The notes under the pieces: model-generated
Told to the model about the DNA's origin: nothing
Seen by the model: only the letters and a program-made list of their open reading frames with translations
The model's database searches: none
Program-made: the position numbers and the translations under genes
DNA from: CAYUPI01 sp964446585
GTDB taxonomy: Bacteria > Verrucomicrobiota > Verrucomicrobiia > Limisphaerales > UBA8199
Direction of reading: 5' to 3'
DNA: 64,000 nt
NCBI GenBank assembly: GCA_964446585.1
Contig: CAYUPI010000006.1
Location: 1 to 64,000 of the forward strand
Shown: positions 33,868 through 41,542 of the stretch, piece after piece
How the letters are laid out: each line of letters begins with the position of its first letter
Position numbering within the stretch: position 1 is the stretch's first letter

Positions 33868-35181
33868 TCAAGTCTTGCGTGCCAACGCCTCTCTTGCCGC
33901 TTCGTAGATCTGTTTCAAAGGCACCTTGGACTGCTCAGCCAGCTTCCTGCACGATTCAAACTCAGGCGCGGCCTGGATTATCCTGCCATCCAGTTTGCCG
34001 AACTTAACCTGAACCTCACCAAAGGGCGTCTTCACGGTGGCGGACTCGCGCAGTAACTTGCGGCGCTCGGCCAAGTGGCGGCGGACACCGAAGGTGCTGG
34101 TTTCGCGCAGCATCAATTCGCAGAAGCGATCGGCCTCTGCCTCGGCGCAAAGTACGGTGAGCAGCGAACCCGGACGATTTTTCTTCATCTGGACCGGCGT
34201 GTAGAACACGTCCAATGCGCCCGCAGCCAGCGCCTGCTCGACGAAGTGACCCAGAATCTCCGGGTTCAGGTCATCCACGTTCGCCTCGAGGACGGCAACG
34301 GTGTCGGTCTGCCAATCGTGCGCGGCGGCGCCGGCCGTAGATTCACCTAGTATGGCGCGCAGGACGTTCGGTCGGGTTTCGTTGTCGCGTTGGCCGAGGC
34401 CGAAACCGATCTTGTCGGCAACCAAATTGCGCATCGGTCCAAAATTCTCGGCGAACTCGGCAAGCAGGGCGGCGCCGGTCGGCGTGACAAGTTCGTGCGG
34501 TTCGGCGCATTGCGAAACGCCAATGCCGCGCGCTCCCAGGATCGCCAACGTAGCCGGAGCGGGAATCGGGAACCGCCCGTGAGCACATTCAATCCACCCC
34601 GTGCCTTCGACGACCGGACTGGCCAGCACGTGCGGCTTGCCCAGCATTTCGAGCCCAATGCAGGCGCCTACGATGTCCACAATCGAGTCCACCGCGCCGA
34701 CTTCGTGAAAATGCACCTGCTCGGCGGGCACGCCGTGGATTTTGCCCTCGGCGGCGGCGATGCGCTGGAACACGGCCACGGACTTCTCTTTCACCCAATC
34801 CGACAAACGACTGGCGGCAATGAGCTTTTTGATCTCAGAAAACGTGCGGCCGTGATCATGGTCATGTTCATCGTGCGACCCATGATCGTGCTCGTCCTCG
34901 TCCTCGTGTTGGTGATGATGGTGGTGGTGATGGTGATGATGCCCGTGAGAGTGACTATGACCGTGGCTCTCATCATGCTCGTGATCTTCGACATGAACAT
35001 CGAATTTCACGCCCGAGATGCTCGCCTTCTGGCCGCGCGAAATGTGCAAGTGGTAATCGTGAAGCGGGAGTTTGGCCAACTCGCTCTCCAATCGGCGCCC
35101 ATCGACGCCCAGATCAATAAGCGAACCGAGGAACATGTCGCCGCTAATGCCGCTGAAAATGTCGAGGTAGAGGGTCTTCAT
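33868..35181 (-). CDS. larC: LarC, nickel-pincer cofactor cyclometallase
   Basis: LarC inserts Ni(II) into the pyridinium-dithioacid precursor, making the nickel-pincer nucleotide used by lactate racemase-type enzymes. The 437-aa protein opens YLDIFSGISGDMFLGSLIDL, and its second half has PAEQVHFHEVGAVDSIVDIV and HELVTPTGAALLAEF. Between the N-terminal domain and the core (about residues 66-112) lies a linker extremely rich in His, Asp and Glu. It is probably a nickel-storage or capture segment. LarB overlaps by 4 nt upstream. larA and larE are not in the window. Confidence 0.95.
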   Translation of the reverse strand: MKTLYLDIFSGISGDMFLGSLIDLGVDGRRLESELAKLPLHDYHLHISRGQKASISGVKFDVHVEDHEHDESHGHSHSHGHHHHHHHHHHQHEDEDEHDHGSHDEHDHDHGRTFSEIKKLIAASRLSDWVKEKSVAVFQRIAAAEGKIHGVPAEQVHFHEVGAVDSIVDIVGACIGLEMLGKPHVLASPVVEGTGWIECAHGRFPIPAPATLAILGARGIGVSQCAEPHELVTPTGAALLAEFAENFGPMRNLVADKIGFGLGQRDNETRPNVLRAILGESTAGAAAHDWQTDTVAVLEANVDDLNPEILGHFVEQALAAGALDVFYTPVQMKKNRPGSLLTVLCAEAEADRFCELMLRETSTFGVRRHLAERRKLLRESATVKTPFGEVQVKFGKLDGRIIQAAPEFESCRKLAEQSKVPLKQIYEAAREALARKT

Positions 35182-35939
35182 CGGTTATTGCCCCCGAGGG
35201 CGTTGATCTGGCTGGCGGCATAGCCGGCGCCAAAGCCGTTGTCAATATTGACGACCGTCACTCCACTCGCGCAACTGTTGAGCATGCTCAGGAGCGGCGC
35301 CAAGCCGCCGAAACTTGCGCCGTAACCGATGCTAGTAGGAACGGCGATGACCGGGTGCGAAACCAGGCCCGCCACGACGCTCGGCAAGGCCCCTTCCATT
35401 CCTGCAACGACAACGACCACATTGGCTTTCTGAATAGATTCCAATCGCCCCAGGAGGCGGTGCAAACCGGCTACACCCACATCCGTAATGCGCTCGACGC
35501 GGTTTCCCATGATCTCGGCCGTGACTGCGGCTTCCTCAGCGACGGGCAGGTCACTCGTGCCGGCGCAAACTACGGCGATCGCGCCGGGCCGTTTGGCCAA
35601 CGGCTTGCGATCAATTGTGACGCACCGCGCCATTTCGTGGAAGCGGGCGTGCTTGATCTTGTTTCGCAAGACCCGCGCGTGGTCGGATGTCACGCGCGTG
35701 ACGAGGATGCGCTTTTCTTTTTCAAGGAGTTTGAACGCGATTTGCAGAACCTGCTGCGGCGTTTTGCCGGCTCCGAAAATGACTTCCGGAAAACCTTTGC
35801 GCAGCGCGCGGTGCGTATCCACCTGGGCGAAGCCAAGGTCCGCCACCGGCGCGGCCTGGAACGCTCGCACGACCTCGTCGCGGCCGACGCCGCCCGCGCG
35901 AAATTGTTCGAGTAGTTCGATAGCTTCCTTCGTGGTCAC
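35178..35939 (-). CDS. larB: LarB, NaAD carboxylase/hydrolase of nickel-pincer biosynthesis
   Basis: LarB carboxylates the pyridinium ring of nicotinic acid adenine dinucleotide and hydrolyses it, the first step of the pincer pathway. The 253-aa length and motifs match: QVDTHRALRKGFPEVIFGAG near the N-terminus, AVVCAGTSDLPVAEEAA in the PurE-like core, and VVVAGMEGALPSVVAGLVSH with GYGASFGG at the C-terminus. Its stop overlaps the larC start by 4 nt (ATGA). Confidence 0.95.
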   Translation of the reverse strand: MTTKEAIELLEQFRAGGVGRDEVVRAFQAAPVADLGFAQVDTHRALRKGFPEVIFGAGKTPQQVLQIAFKLLEKEKRILVTRVTSDHARVLRNKIKHARFHEMARCVTIDRKPLAKRPGAIAVVCAGTSDLPVAEEAAVTAEIMGNRVERITDVGVAGLHRLLGRLESIQKANVVVVVAGMEGALPSVVAGLVSHPVIAVPTSIGYGASFGGLAPLLSMLNSCASGVTVVNIDNGFGAGYAASQINALGGNNR

Positions 35940-35970
35940 GCGCGAAAGATGCCATACGAAAGGAACGAGT

Positions 35971-36032
35971 GTCGAGGGGCGAGTGTCCGGACTTCAATTC
36001 GACCCTCGACCCTCGACTCTCGACCCTCCTCA
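35971..36032. repeat. Word-like repeat (tcgaccc / actcgcc family)
   Basis: The sequence runs through agtgtcgaggggcgagtg and then gaccctcgaccctcgactct. The same words in another order recur at 55126-55154 (tcactcgacactcgcccc). It lies between larB and the DUF2127 gene. No hairpin of terminator type with a T run is seen. Confidence 0.55.
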
Positions 36033-36036
36033 CTTG

Positions 36037-36546
36037 CTAATGGTGGTGATGCCGGAAGAGGCGATGCCGATTCTGAAACAGGTACCACACGATAAAGATG
36101 TTCAGCGCCAGCACGATCAGCACCAGTACCGGGTGGCCGTGCCTAGTGGGGTCGCTGCCCTGCGCAATCAGCTCGTAGATCTCAATGGGAATGAAGAACG
36201 CAGATTCGCCAATCGCCAGCCAGCCGGCCCAGCTCACGCGGAAGATCAATCCAATGCCTTCGACGAGCGAAAACATGCTGTAGACCAAAGTGCCGGCGGC
36301 GGCCCATAACACTTTAGCTTCGGTGAGTTGGCCGATTTGCTTGGCCACGTCGGCCCAGAAACGACGCTCGGGGTTCAGGCGCAAATGATGGAGCAGATCC
36401 CGGTATTCCTGAGGTAGGTCATTATCCGACAAAGTATAGGCCACGATGGCCAGCGAGACGAAGAGCAGCCCTTTGAGGAGCTTGATGGCGATAATGACGT
36501 AGAGCGTTGGCGCCCGCTTTTTGACCGACTCTGTATCTGTACCCAT
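36037..36546 (-). CDS. DUF2127 family membrane protein
   Basis: This 169-aa protein has four hydrophobic helices: TLYVIIAIKLLKGLLFVSLA, VLWAAAGTLVYSMFSLVEG, WLAIGESAFFIPIEIYEL, and a last one before the His-rich tail RHRLFRHHHH. Pattern and length match DUF2127. The role is unknown. It is about 97 bp from larB and 133 bp from glyS, all on the same strand. Confidence 0.82.
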   Translation of the reverse strand: MGTDTESVKKRAPTLYVIIAIKLLKGLLFVSLAIVAYTLSDNDLPQEYRDLLHHLRLNPERRFWADVAKQIGQLTEAKVLWAAAGTLVYSMFSLVEGIGLIFRVSWAGWLAIGESAFFIPIEIYELIAQGSDPTRHGHPVLVLIVLALNIFIVWYLFQNRHRLFRHHHH

Positions 36547-36552
36547 TTTAAA

Positions 36553-36676
36553 TCCGAGTTTCGAAGATCGAAACCCGAAAGCCTAATTACTCGCTTCGAT
36601 CGCGTGTTTTCGGCTTGATTTCAAACTTCGACATTTCGATCGCGAATTTCGTTCGGATTTCGACATCGAAACTCCG
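36553..36676. repeat. Word-like repeat (ttcga / cgaaat family)
   Basis: The gap between the DUF2127 gene and glyS consists mostly of permutations of gtttcgaagatcgaaacccg and tttcgatcgcgaatttcg, including short inverted copies (tccgagtttcga versus tcgaaactccga). No gene is seen. Confidence 0.6.
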
Positions 36677-36679
36677 AAA

Positions 36680-38536
36680 TCAACGGATCTTTTCGATTAA
36701 CAAGCCGGCCAGTTCGCTGATTTTGACCCGCTGTTGTTTCATACTGTCGCGCTCGCGGAGCGTCACGGTGTCCTTCAACTCCGGCCCTTGCTCGCCAAGT
36801 GTTTCAAAATCCACCGTCACCCCGAAGGGCGTGCCGGCTTCGTCCTGGCGCCGGTATCTTCGGCCTATCGCGCCGGCCTCGTCGTAAAAAACCGTCAAAT
36901 GCGGCCGCAACAAGTCCCGGATTTCTTTGGCCTTCTGGACCAACTCCGGCTTGTTCTTGAGCAGCGGAAAGACGGCAACTTTGATTGGCGCGATCCGCGG
37001 ATGGAATCGCATCACCACACGGGACTCGAGCTTGCCCTTCTCGTCCGGCGCCCGATCTTCGCCATAGGCGCTGCAAATCAGGGCCAGCGCCAGCCGATCC
37101 ACGCCCGCGCTTGGCTCGATCACGTGCGGGACATAGTAACCTTTGGTGAATGCTTCGGCATCCTCGCGCGCCTGCTTCTCGGCTTTGTCCGTCACGTCGC
37201 CCATTTTGCTCAGATACTTTAGCCGTGACTCCCGGTAGCGTTCGAGCAATCCAGTCTTGCTGGCGTCGTCCAGCTTCGCCCAGGCAGCCTTTAATTCTTC
37301 GTCGAACACCGTCATCGGTTTGCCGGAGAAACGCTGATGCTGCGAGAGATCAAAATCGCTCCGGGCGGCTATGCCCTCCAATTCCTCGCCTGCGAGTTCC
37401 CCTTTTTCGTCGCGCTTGCTGAAGGGGAATTTGTACAGAATGTCCACGGTGGCCCTTGCGTAATGGGCCAACTCTTCCGGCTTCTGCCAATACTCAACCA
37501 GCGAACTTCTCGGCAGGCCGATGCTCTCGTAGTAGTTGATGCGTTCCTCGACCCAATACTTGTGCCACATTTGCCAGCCCCAGTTGGGCTGAGGGCTGCC
37601 CGCCTCCACTTCGTTTCGGCGCGGTCGCGCCGAAGCCGGAGGCGAAGGCGGAAGGGCTGAAGGTTGTGGGCCGCCCGGTGTAGCGACAATGCCGCAGATG
37701 GCTTCGATGGCTTCATCCGGCCGAATGAAAAATTCAAGCTCCATCTGCTCGAATTCGCGCGAGCGAAACGTGTAATTGCGCGGGTTGATTTCGTTGCGAA
37801 ACGCTTTGCCGATTTGGCAAATGCCAAACGGAATTTTCTGCCGCGCAACTTCGAGCACGTTTTTGAACTGAGCGAAAATGGCCTGGGCGGTTTCCGGGCG
37901 GAGGTATGAGACATTGTCCTCGCTCTCGACCGGTCCCACATAGGTCTTGAGCATCAGGTTGAACGGGCGCGGTTCGGTCAAGAGGCTGCCATTTTCGGGA
38001 TTGTAGCAAGTGGAACGTTCGACCTTTTCAGTACGCTCCCCCAGCAGCGTTGGATGTTCGACGCCGCGCTCATGGTAGAACTGGGAGGCGACCTTGCGGG
38101 CGCTTTCAGGCGGTTTTCCCGGCGGGAGCAGCACCGAGTAAGGGTCCGACGATTTCGTGTTGGCGTTTTCGTCAATGGCGCCCGAGTAAAAATAGGCGGT
38201 GCCGCTCTGCGGCTCGATTTGATCGGCGCGGAACCGTTTTTTCGTCAGCAAACAGTCCACCATCAGATCGCTGAAGGTGCTGGTATGCCCGCTGGCTTCC
38301 CAAATCCTTGGATGCATGATGATCGAGGCCTCGAGGCCGACGACATCATCGCGTTGTTGGGTCATTGCGCGCCACCATGTTTCCTTGATATTGCGCTTGA
38401 GTTCGGCGCCCAGCGGGCCGTAATCCCAAAAACCATTCAAACCACCGTAAATCTCCGAGGATTGGAAAATGAAACCGCGGCGTTTGCACAACGAAACGAT
38501 TTTTTCCATCAACTCGGTGCTCTTGGGCTCGGCCAT
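36680..38536 (-). CDS. glyS: Glycyl-tRNA synthetase, homodimeric class II type
   Basis: This enzyme charges tRNA-Gly. The ATG at 38536 gives 618 aa, starting MAEPKSTELMEKIVSLCKRR. Class II motifs are visible: GGLNGFWDYGPLGAELKRNI, FNLMLKTYVGP, YLRPETAQAIFAQFKN and RNEINPRNYTFRSREFEQME. The C-terminal anticodon domain runs from about residue 510 (PIKVAVFPLLKNK). Around residues 295-325 there is a low-complexity Pro/Ala/Arg insert (QPSALPPSPPASARPRRNEV). It coincides with a DNA palindrome at 37602-37643 and is probably an in-frame insertion. The frame is open to 38680, but that extension is repeat-derived. Confidence 0.95.
   Translation of the reverse strand: MAEPKSTELMEKIVSLCKRRGFIFQSSEIYGGLNGFWDYGPLGAELKRNIKETWWRAMTQQRDDVVGLEASIIMHPRIWEASGHTSTFSDLMVDCLLTKKRFRADQIEPQSGTAYFYSGAIDENANTKSSDPYSVLLPPGKPPESARKVASQFYHERGVEHPTLLGERTEKVERSTCYNPENGSLLTEPRPFNLMLKTYVGPVESEDNVSYLRPETAQAIFAQFKNVLEVARQKIPFGICQIGKAFRNEINPRNYTFRSREFEQMELEFFIRPDEAIEAICGIVATPGGPQPSALPPSPPASARPRRNEVEAGSPQPNWGWQMWHKYWVEERINYYESIGLPRSSLVEYWQKPEELAHYARATVDILYKFPFSKRDEKGELAGEELEGIAARSDFDLSQHQRFSGKPMTVFDEELKAAWAKLDDASKTGLLERYRESRLKYLSKMGDVTDKAEKQAREDAEAFTKGYYVPHVIEPSAGVDRLALALICSAYGEDRAPDEKGKLESRVVMRFHPRIAPIKVAVFPLLKNKPELVQKAKEIRDLLRPHLTVFYDEAGAIGRRYRRQDEAGTPFGVTVDFETLGEQGPELKDTVTLRERDSMKQQRVKISELAGLLIEKIR
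37602..37643. repeat. Palindromic element inside glyS
   Basis: TTCGGCGCG (37615-37623) and CGCGCCGAA (37626-37634) form a perfect stem with a 2-nt loop. GCCTCC (37602) and GGAGGC (37638) extend it after a short bulge. The coding strand gives Pro/Ala/Arg-rich residues not expected in the conserved glycyl-tRNA synthetase core. Confidence 0.75.
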
Positions 38537-38796
38537 AAAGCCGGCAGTGTTCTGGAATGAACCGCCAGTGTCAAGGTGACCGCAGACGTTGTAGCCCGGG
38601 CAGTGACAGCGCCACTTGAGAACATTGTAGGAGGCGACGTGAGGAGGCGCTGACCGAAAAATCCAAACCCCAAAACCCAAAATCCAAAACTGATCAGAGC
38701 CCCATCCTGCCGGCTACGGGGCATCTCGGGTGTTCTTCAATCCTCGCTGCTCTCCGGACTCAGCAAATGAGAATTGCAGAAACCGTGTTGCTTAAG
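38537..38796. other. Intergenic repeats between glyS and the NmrA-like gene
   Basis: This 260-bp stretch holds a relative of palindrome family 1 at 38626-38653 (starts TGTAGGAGGCGACGTGAGG). Next comes a word-like block at 38661-38690 (CCAAACCCCAAAACCC type) and then ATCAGAGCCCC, resembling the start of a family 1 right arm. No gene is seen. Confidence 0.65.
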
Positions 38797-39732
38797 TCAC
38801 TCCCGGCCGAAGCAAACAGCGGCGGTCTCAATTCTCGCAGATGGGTATAGCGACTCGGCCAAGGGAAGCAGTTCTGCTTTTGTCCAGGCGGCGAGAGTGG
38901 TTGGCGTCGTGGATTCAGATGTGCATGGTTCCGCGCGAGAGATGCCACGTGCCAACTCGGCGAGCATGGCTGTTTGTCTGCGGGCAAATTGCACGCTTGC
39001 ACCTGAGCGAATCAGATCTTGGACATACTCCTCCGCGGACGCTTCCCGATAGCGCACCGGTTGGTCCAGCACGCGCTCGAGGATGGTGGCTGCCTGAGCC
39101 AAAGAGAGATCTCCTGCGCCGTGAACCCGGACGCTTTTGATGTCATCCCAACCTGGTTTCACTAACCAACGAAGAGCGACATCAGCGACGTCTGTGGCCG
39201 CAACCATAGGCAGCGCGACATGGCCGGACATAGGATAGGAGAAGAGGCCGCGCCCGAAAATCCGCTCCGCTTGCCGGAGGAGGTTTTCCATCAGCCAACC
39301 ACAGCGTAGATGGCGGATGGCAGCCCCGGATTGGTTGAGGATGTTCTCCACAGAGTGCATATCGGAAATGGGGCCGGCATTGCGCGCTAGCCCTTTTCCG
39401 ACGGCGGACATAGTGACGACTCGAGGAGTTCCTGCCTCTCGAATGGCCTCGCAGCCAGCCCGGGCGAATCGTTCGTAGTGGTGCTCAACCCCGGCGGCTA
39501 GCCAGCGTTCTGACGGCACGCACCAGAAGATCGCCTCCACGCCGTCCAACGCTTGACGTAAGACTGCCGCGTCGTCAGCCGATCCCTGGATGATCTCAAC
39601 TTCTTCCCGAATCTCCGCCGGCAACCGCGAAGGCTCGCGCGCGATAATGCGCACGGAGAATTCCGGCGCAAGCAATTCACTGAGAACCCTTCGCCCAATC
39701 TGACCTCCAGGGGTCGTGACAAGAATTTTCAT
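38797..39732 (-). CDS. NmrA-like NAD(P)-binding protein
   Basis: This 311-aa atypical short-chain dehydrogenase starts at ATG 39732, with GGAAAG upstream. The nucleotide-binding segment is MKILVTTPGGQIGRRVLSEL (a TTPGGQIG variant of GxxGxxG). VVTMSAVGKGLARN and LRCGWLMENLLRQAERIF follow. It is of the NmrA/azoreductase (YtfG-like) type, which senses or reduces quinones or acts as a redox sensor. No operon partner is visible. The reading frame upstream to 39909 is an artefact. Confidence 0.85.
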   Translation of the reverse strand: MKILVTTPGGQIGRRVLSELLAPEFSVRIIAREPSRLPAEIREEVEIIQGSADDAAVLRQALDGVEAIFWCVPSERWLAAGVEHHYERFARAGCEAIREAGTPRVVTMSAVGKGLARNAGPISDMHSVENILNQSGAAIRHLRCGWLMENLLRQAERIFGRGLFSYPMSGHVALPMVAATDVADVALRWLVKPGWDDIKSVRVHGAGDLSLAQAATILERVLDQPVRYREASAEEYVQDLIRSGASVQFARRQTAMLAELARGISRAEPCTSESTTPTTLAAWTKAELLPLAESLYPSARIETAAVCFGRE

Positions 39733-39839
39733 ATTTTTCGCGCTTTCCAGTTTCACTTTTTGATCCACCGATCGTTCAGTTCGATCTACGACGAACCAAC
39801 TGGTTGATTCGGGACATTTCTGCCGCCCTCTTCTCACTT

Positions 39840-40049
39840 TCAAAAAAGACAGATGCCGATGGCGAGCAGCCCGCATCCCCAAAGCAACAGGGAAATGGAT
39901 GCTTCCCAAAGCTCTCCTCCTGCATCGCGCAAATGGTGAGAATGGTAGCCCTGCTCCGTCGTTCTGGTGACGCTGGGACCCGACAAACCTCGGTCCACCT
40001 CCTCGGAAAGATGGGGCGGCATTCGAATTGAAAGTGTTTTTGCGTTCAT
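39840..40049 (-). CDS. Possible small membrane protein (doubtful)
   Basis: This 69-aa frame begins MNAKTLSIRMPPHLSEEVDR and ends with one hydrophobic segment (ISLLLWGCGLLAIGICLF). It would be a tail-anchored protein. The start has no clear ribosome-binding site. It stands alone between the NmrA-like gene and the family 2 palindrome. It is kept because the frame has a sensible N-terminus and a single membrane segment; it could equally be chance. Confidence 0.35.
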   Translation of the reverse strand: MNAKTLSIRMPPHLSEEVDRGLSGPSVTRTTEQGYHSHHLRDAGGELWEASISLLLWGCGLLAIGICLF

Positions 40050-40170
40050 AGTGCGAAGAAGCTACACCATGGCACTGACAACCCTATGTCAGGAGACTTT
40101 GCCAAATCGCATTAGGCCGCCTTTCCTTTAGCCCTTGGCTCGGGAAACCCAATCAGGCCAGCAGGTAAGG

Positions 40171-40278
40171 CGGAGAGCGCCCGTCCTCGGGCGCAGCGAC
40201 GCGGAAGGATCCCAACACCGCCGAGTCGGAATGCGCTCTGCCCCGGAACTCGCTGCGCCCGAGGACGGGCGCTCTCCG
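40171..40278. repeat. Long-armed palindromic element, family 2 (copy B)
   Basis: The arms 40171-40199 and 40250-40278 are perfect reverse complements over 29 nt, starting CGGAGAGCGCCCGTCCTCGG. The loop is 50 nt. Arms and loop resemble copy A at 27850-27961 (GGAA, CAAC and CCG words in the same order). It lies downstream of the WYL-regulator gene. Confidence 0.9.
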
Positions 40279-40307
40279 GGCCACCGTGCTCAGCTTTTAC
40301 CGAGGCA

Positions 40308-41309
40308 TTACGCCAGCAGGCGGTTTTCGAGTGGCAGCGAGCGTGCCGCGGGCTTTCGCGGCGTGTCATAGATCCCGGCGACCTGGCGGGCTTCCGTGGC
40401 GACGAGGTTTCTCAGTTTTTCAGGAGCGAGCACTTCCGCCCTCGACCCAAATGAAAAGATCCACTCGGCGAGCCATTCCAACGAGTAGGCCAGCAACGTC
40501 ACAACTACACCGTCGCCATCCGTTTTCTCCTCGACGAGCCGGCAGGACCACTCACGGCGAACACGGTCTATCATCTCGGGCTTGAACCTGACCTGGCCGG
40601 CCTCGAACTTACCCTCGCGAGCAGCCGTATCGAGGTAGCGCTGGAGCGAAAAATCGCTATGGCCCACGAAAAGTTCGTTCACTGGCCGGAGTGTGTGGAT
40701 TCGGTCGGTGCGAAAGTCGCGCACGTCACGTCGCAAGCGGCAATAAGCGATGAGATGCCAGTTGTCAGAATAATAGACAAGTCCCAGTGGCTCGACCTGG
40801 CGCCGGGTCAGCTCACGACGCTGCGCGCCCTGATAGTCCACGGCCAGCACACGCCGTTCCGCAAGCGCTCGCTGGATCGGAATCAAGGTGCCGCTCGACA
40901 GCCGCGGAACCGGGTTTGAGCCGGGAGAAACCACCAGGGTCGATCGTTCCAGACGGTCGAGATAATCCTGGCGGTCGCGAGACAGCACGGACCGGATCTT
41001 CATTACGGCGGACTCCATCTGCCGACGCAGTGAAGCGTCGGTGAGGTGTTCGACGAGCTTGCCGCCCATGAATAGAGCGCTCGCTTCCTCAGTCGTGAAC
41101 ATCACGGGCGGCAGATGGTATCCCTTCACCAGGCTGTACCCGACGCCGGCCTCGCCGATGATCGGGATGCCCGCTTCGCCTAGCGCGGCCAGGTCCCGAT
41201 AAACTGTCCGAACGCTGATTTCGAAATGCGCGGCGATGTCCTCGGCGCGGACGACTCGCCGACTCTGCAGGCGCACGACCATCGCCATGAGGCGGTCCAC
41301 TCGGTTCAT
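40308..41309 (-). CDS. WYL-domain transcriptional regulator (YafY family)
   Basis: This 333-aa protein has a DeoR-like winged helix at the N-terminus: RLMAMVVRLQSRRVVRAEDI then FEISVRTVYRDLAALGEAGI. A WYL domain follows from about residue 130 (RRQVEPLGLVYYSDNWHLIA, then RTDRIHTLRPV). WYL domains sense ligands or nucleic acids. The ATG at 41309 starts the HTH properly; the frame extends upstream to 41528 with unrelated sequence. The last ~12 codons run toward the family 2 palindrome, so the C-terminus may have been altered by it. Confidence 0.92.
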   Translation of the reverse strand: MNRVDRLMAMVVRLQSRRVVRAEDIAAHFEISVRTVYRDLAALGEAGIPIIGEAGVGYSLVKGYHLPPVMFTTEEASALFMGGKLVEHLTDASLRRQMESAVMKIRSVLSRDRQDYLDRLERSTLVVSPGSNPVPRLSSGTLIPIQRALAERRVLAVDYQGAQRRELTRRQVEPLGLVYYSDNWHLIAYCRLRRDVRDFRTDRIHTLRPVNELFVGHSDFSLQRYLDTAAREGKFEAGQVRFKPEMIDRVRREWSCRLVEEKTDGDGVVVTLLAYSLEWLAEWIFSFGSRAEVLAPEKLRNLVATEARQVAGIYDTPRKPAARSLPLENRLLA

Positions 41310-41446
41310 AGGCCAGAAGATAGCACAGGCAGCAAAGTCTTCAGCACGTAACGAGCAGAATGAGGTATTGGCCAGCCACAGCCGGCAGCGCGCGGCCGTC
41401 CTCTGCGCTCCTGGCGATGGCGTCGCAGCGGCGCGGAGGCTGGCGC

Positions 41447-41471
41447 GGGACAGTCCGAGTTGGGACTGCCC
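41447..41471. repeat. Small hairpin between WYL regulator and acyltransferase
   Basis: GGGACAGTCC (41447-41456) and GGGACTGCCC (41462-41471) pair with one bulge around GAGTT. There is no T run after it, so it is not a normal terminator. The rest of the 233-bp gap between divergent genes shows no gene. Confidence 0.4.
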
Positions 41472-41542
41472 CTGGTGCAAGGCCCCGGCTCTCGGCGCTG
41501 GCTTGCCAGAACTGAGAACCTTGACCACAATTGTACGCGGTT

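Larger units (their letters stand above)
39733..40307. other. Long stretch with one doubtful small gene and a perfect palindrome
   Basis: Only a doubtful 69-aa frame (39840-40049, minus strand) and palindromic element family 2 copy B (40171-40278) were found here. The rest shows no recognisable gene or RNA. Confidence 0.6.

Noticed and set aside
34791..35223. Long plus-strand frame opposite larC rich in Met and Val
   Set aside because: It is the antisense reading of the His-rich linker of larC and has no independent support.
36680..38680. GlyRS start at 38680
   Set aside because: The extra 48 codons come from repeat DNA (family 1 relative and CCAAA words), while ATG 38536 starts the conserved N-terminus.
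41447..41471. Hairpin as a rho-independent terminator
   Set aside because: No T run follows and it lies between divergent genes' start regions, where no terminator is needed.
40310..41528. WYL-regulator start at 41528
   Set aside because: The first 73 codons have no HTH character, and the normal domain start is at ATG 41309.
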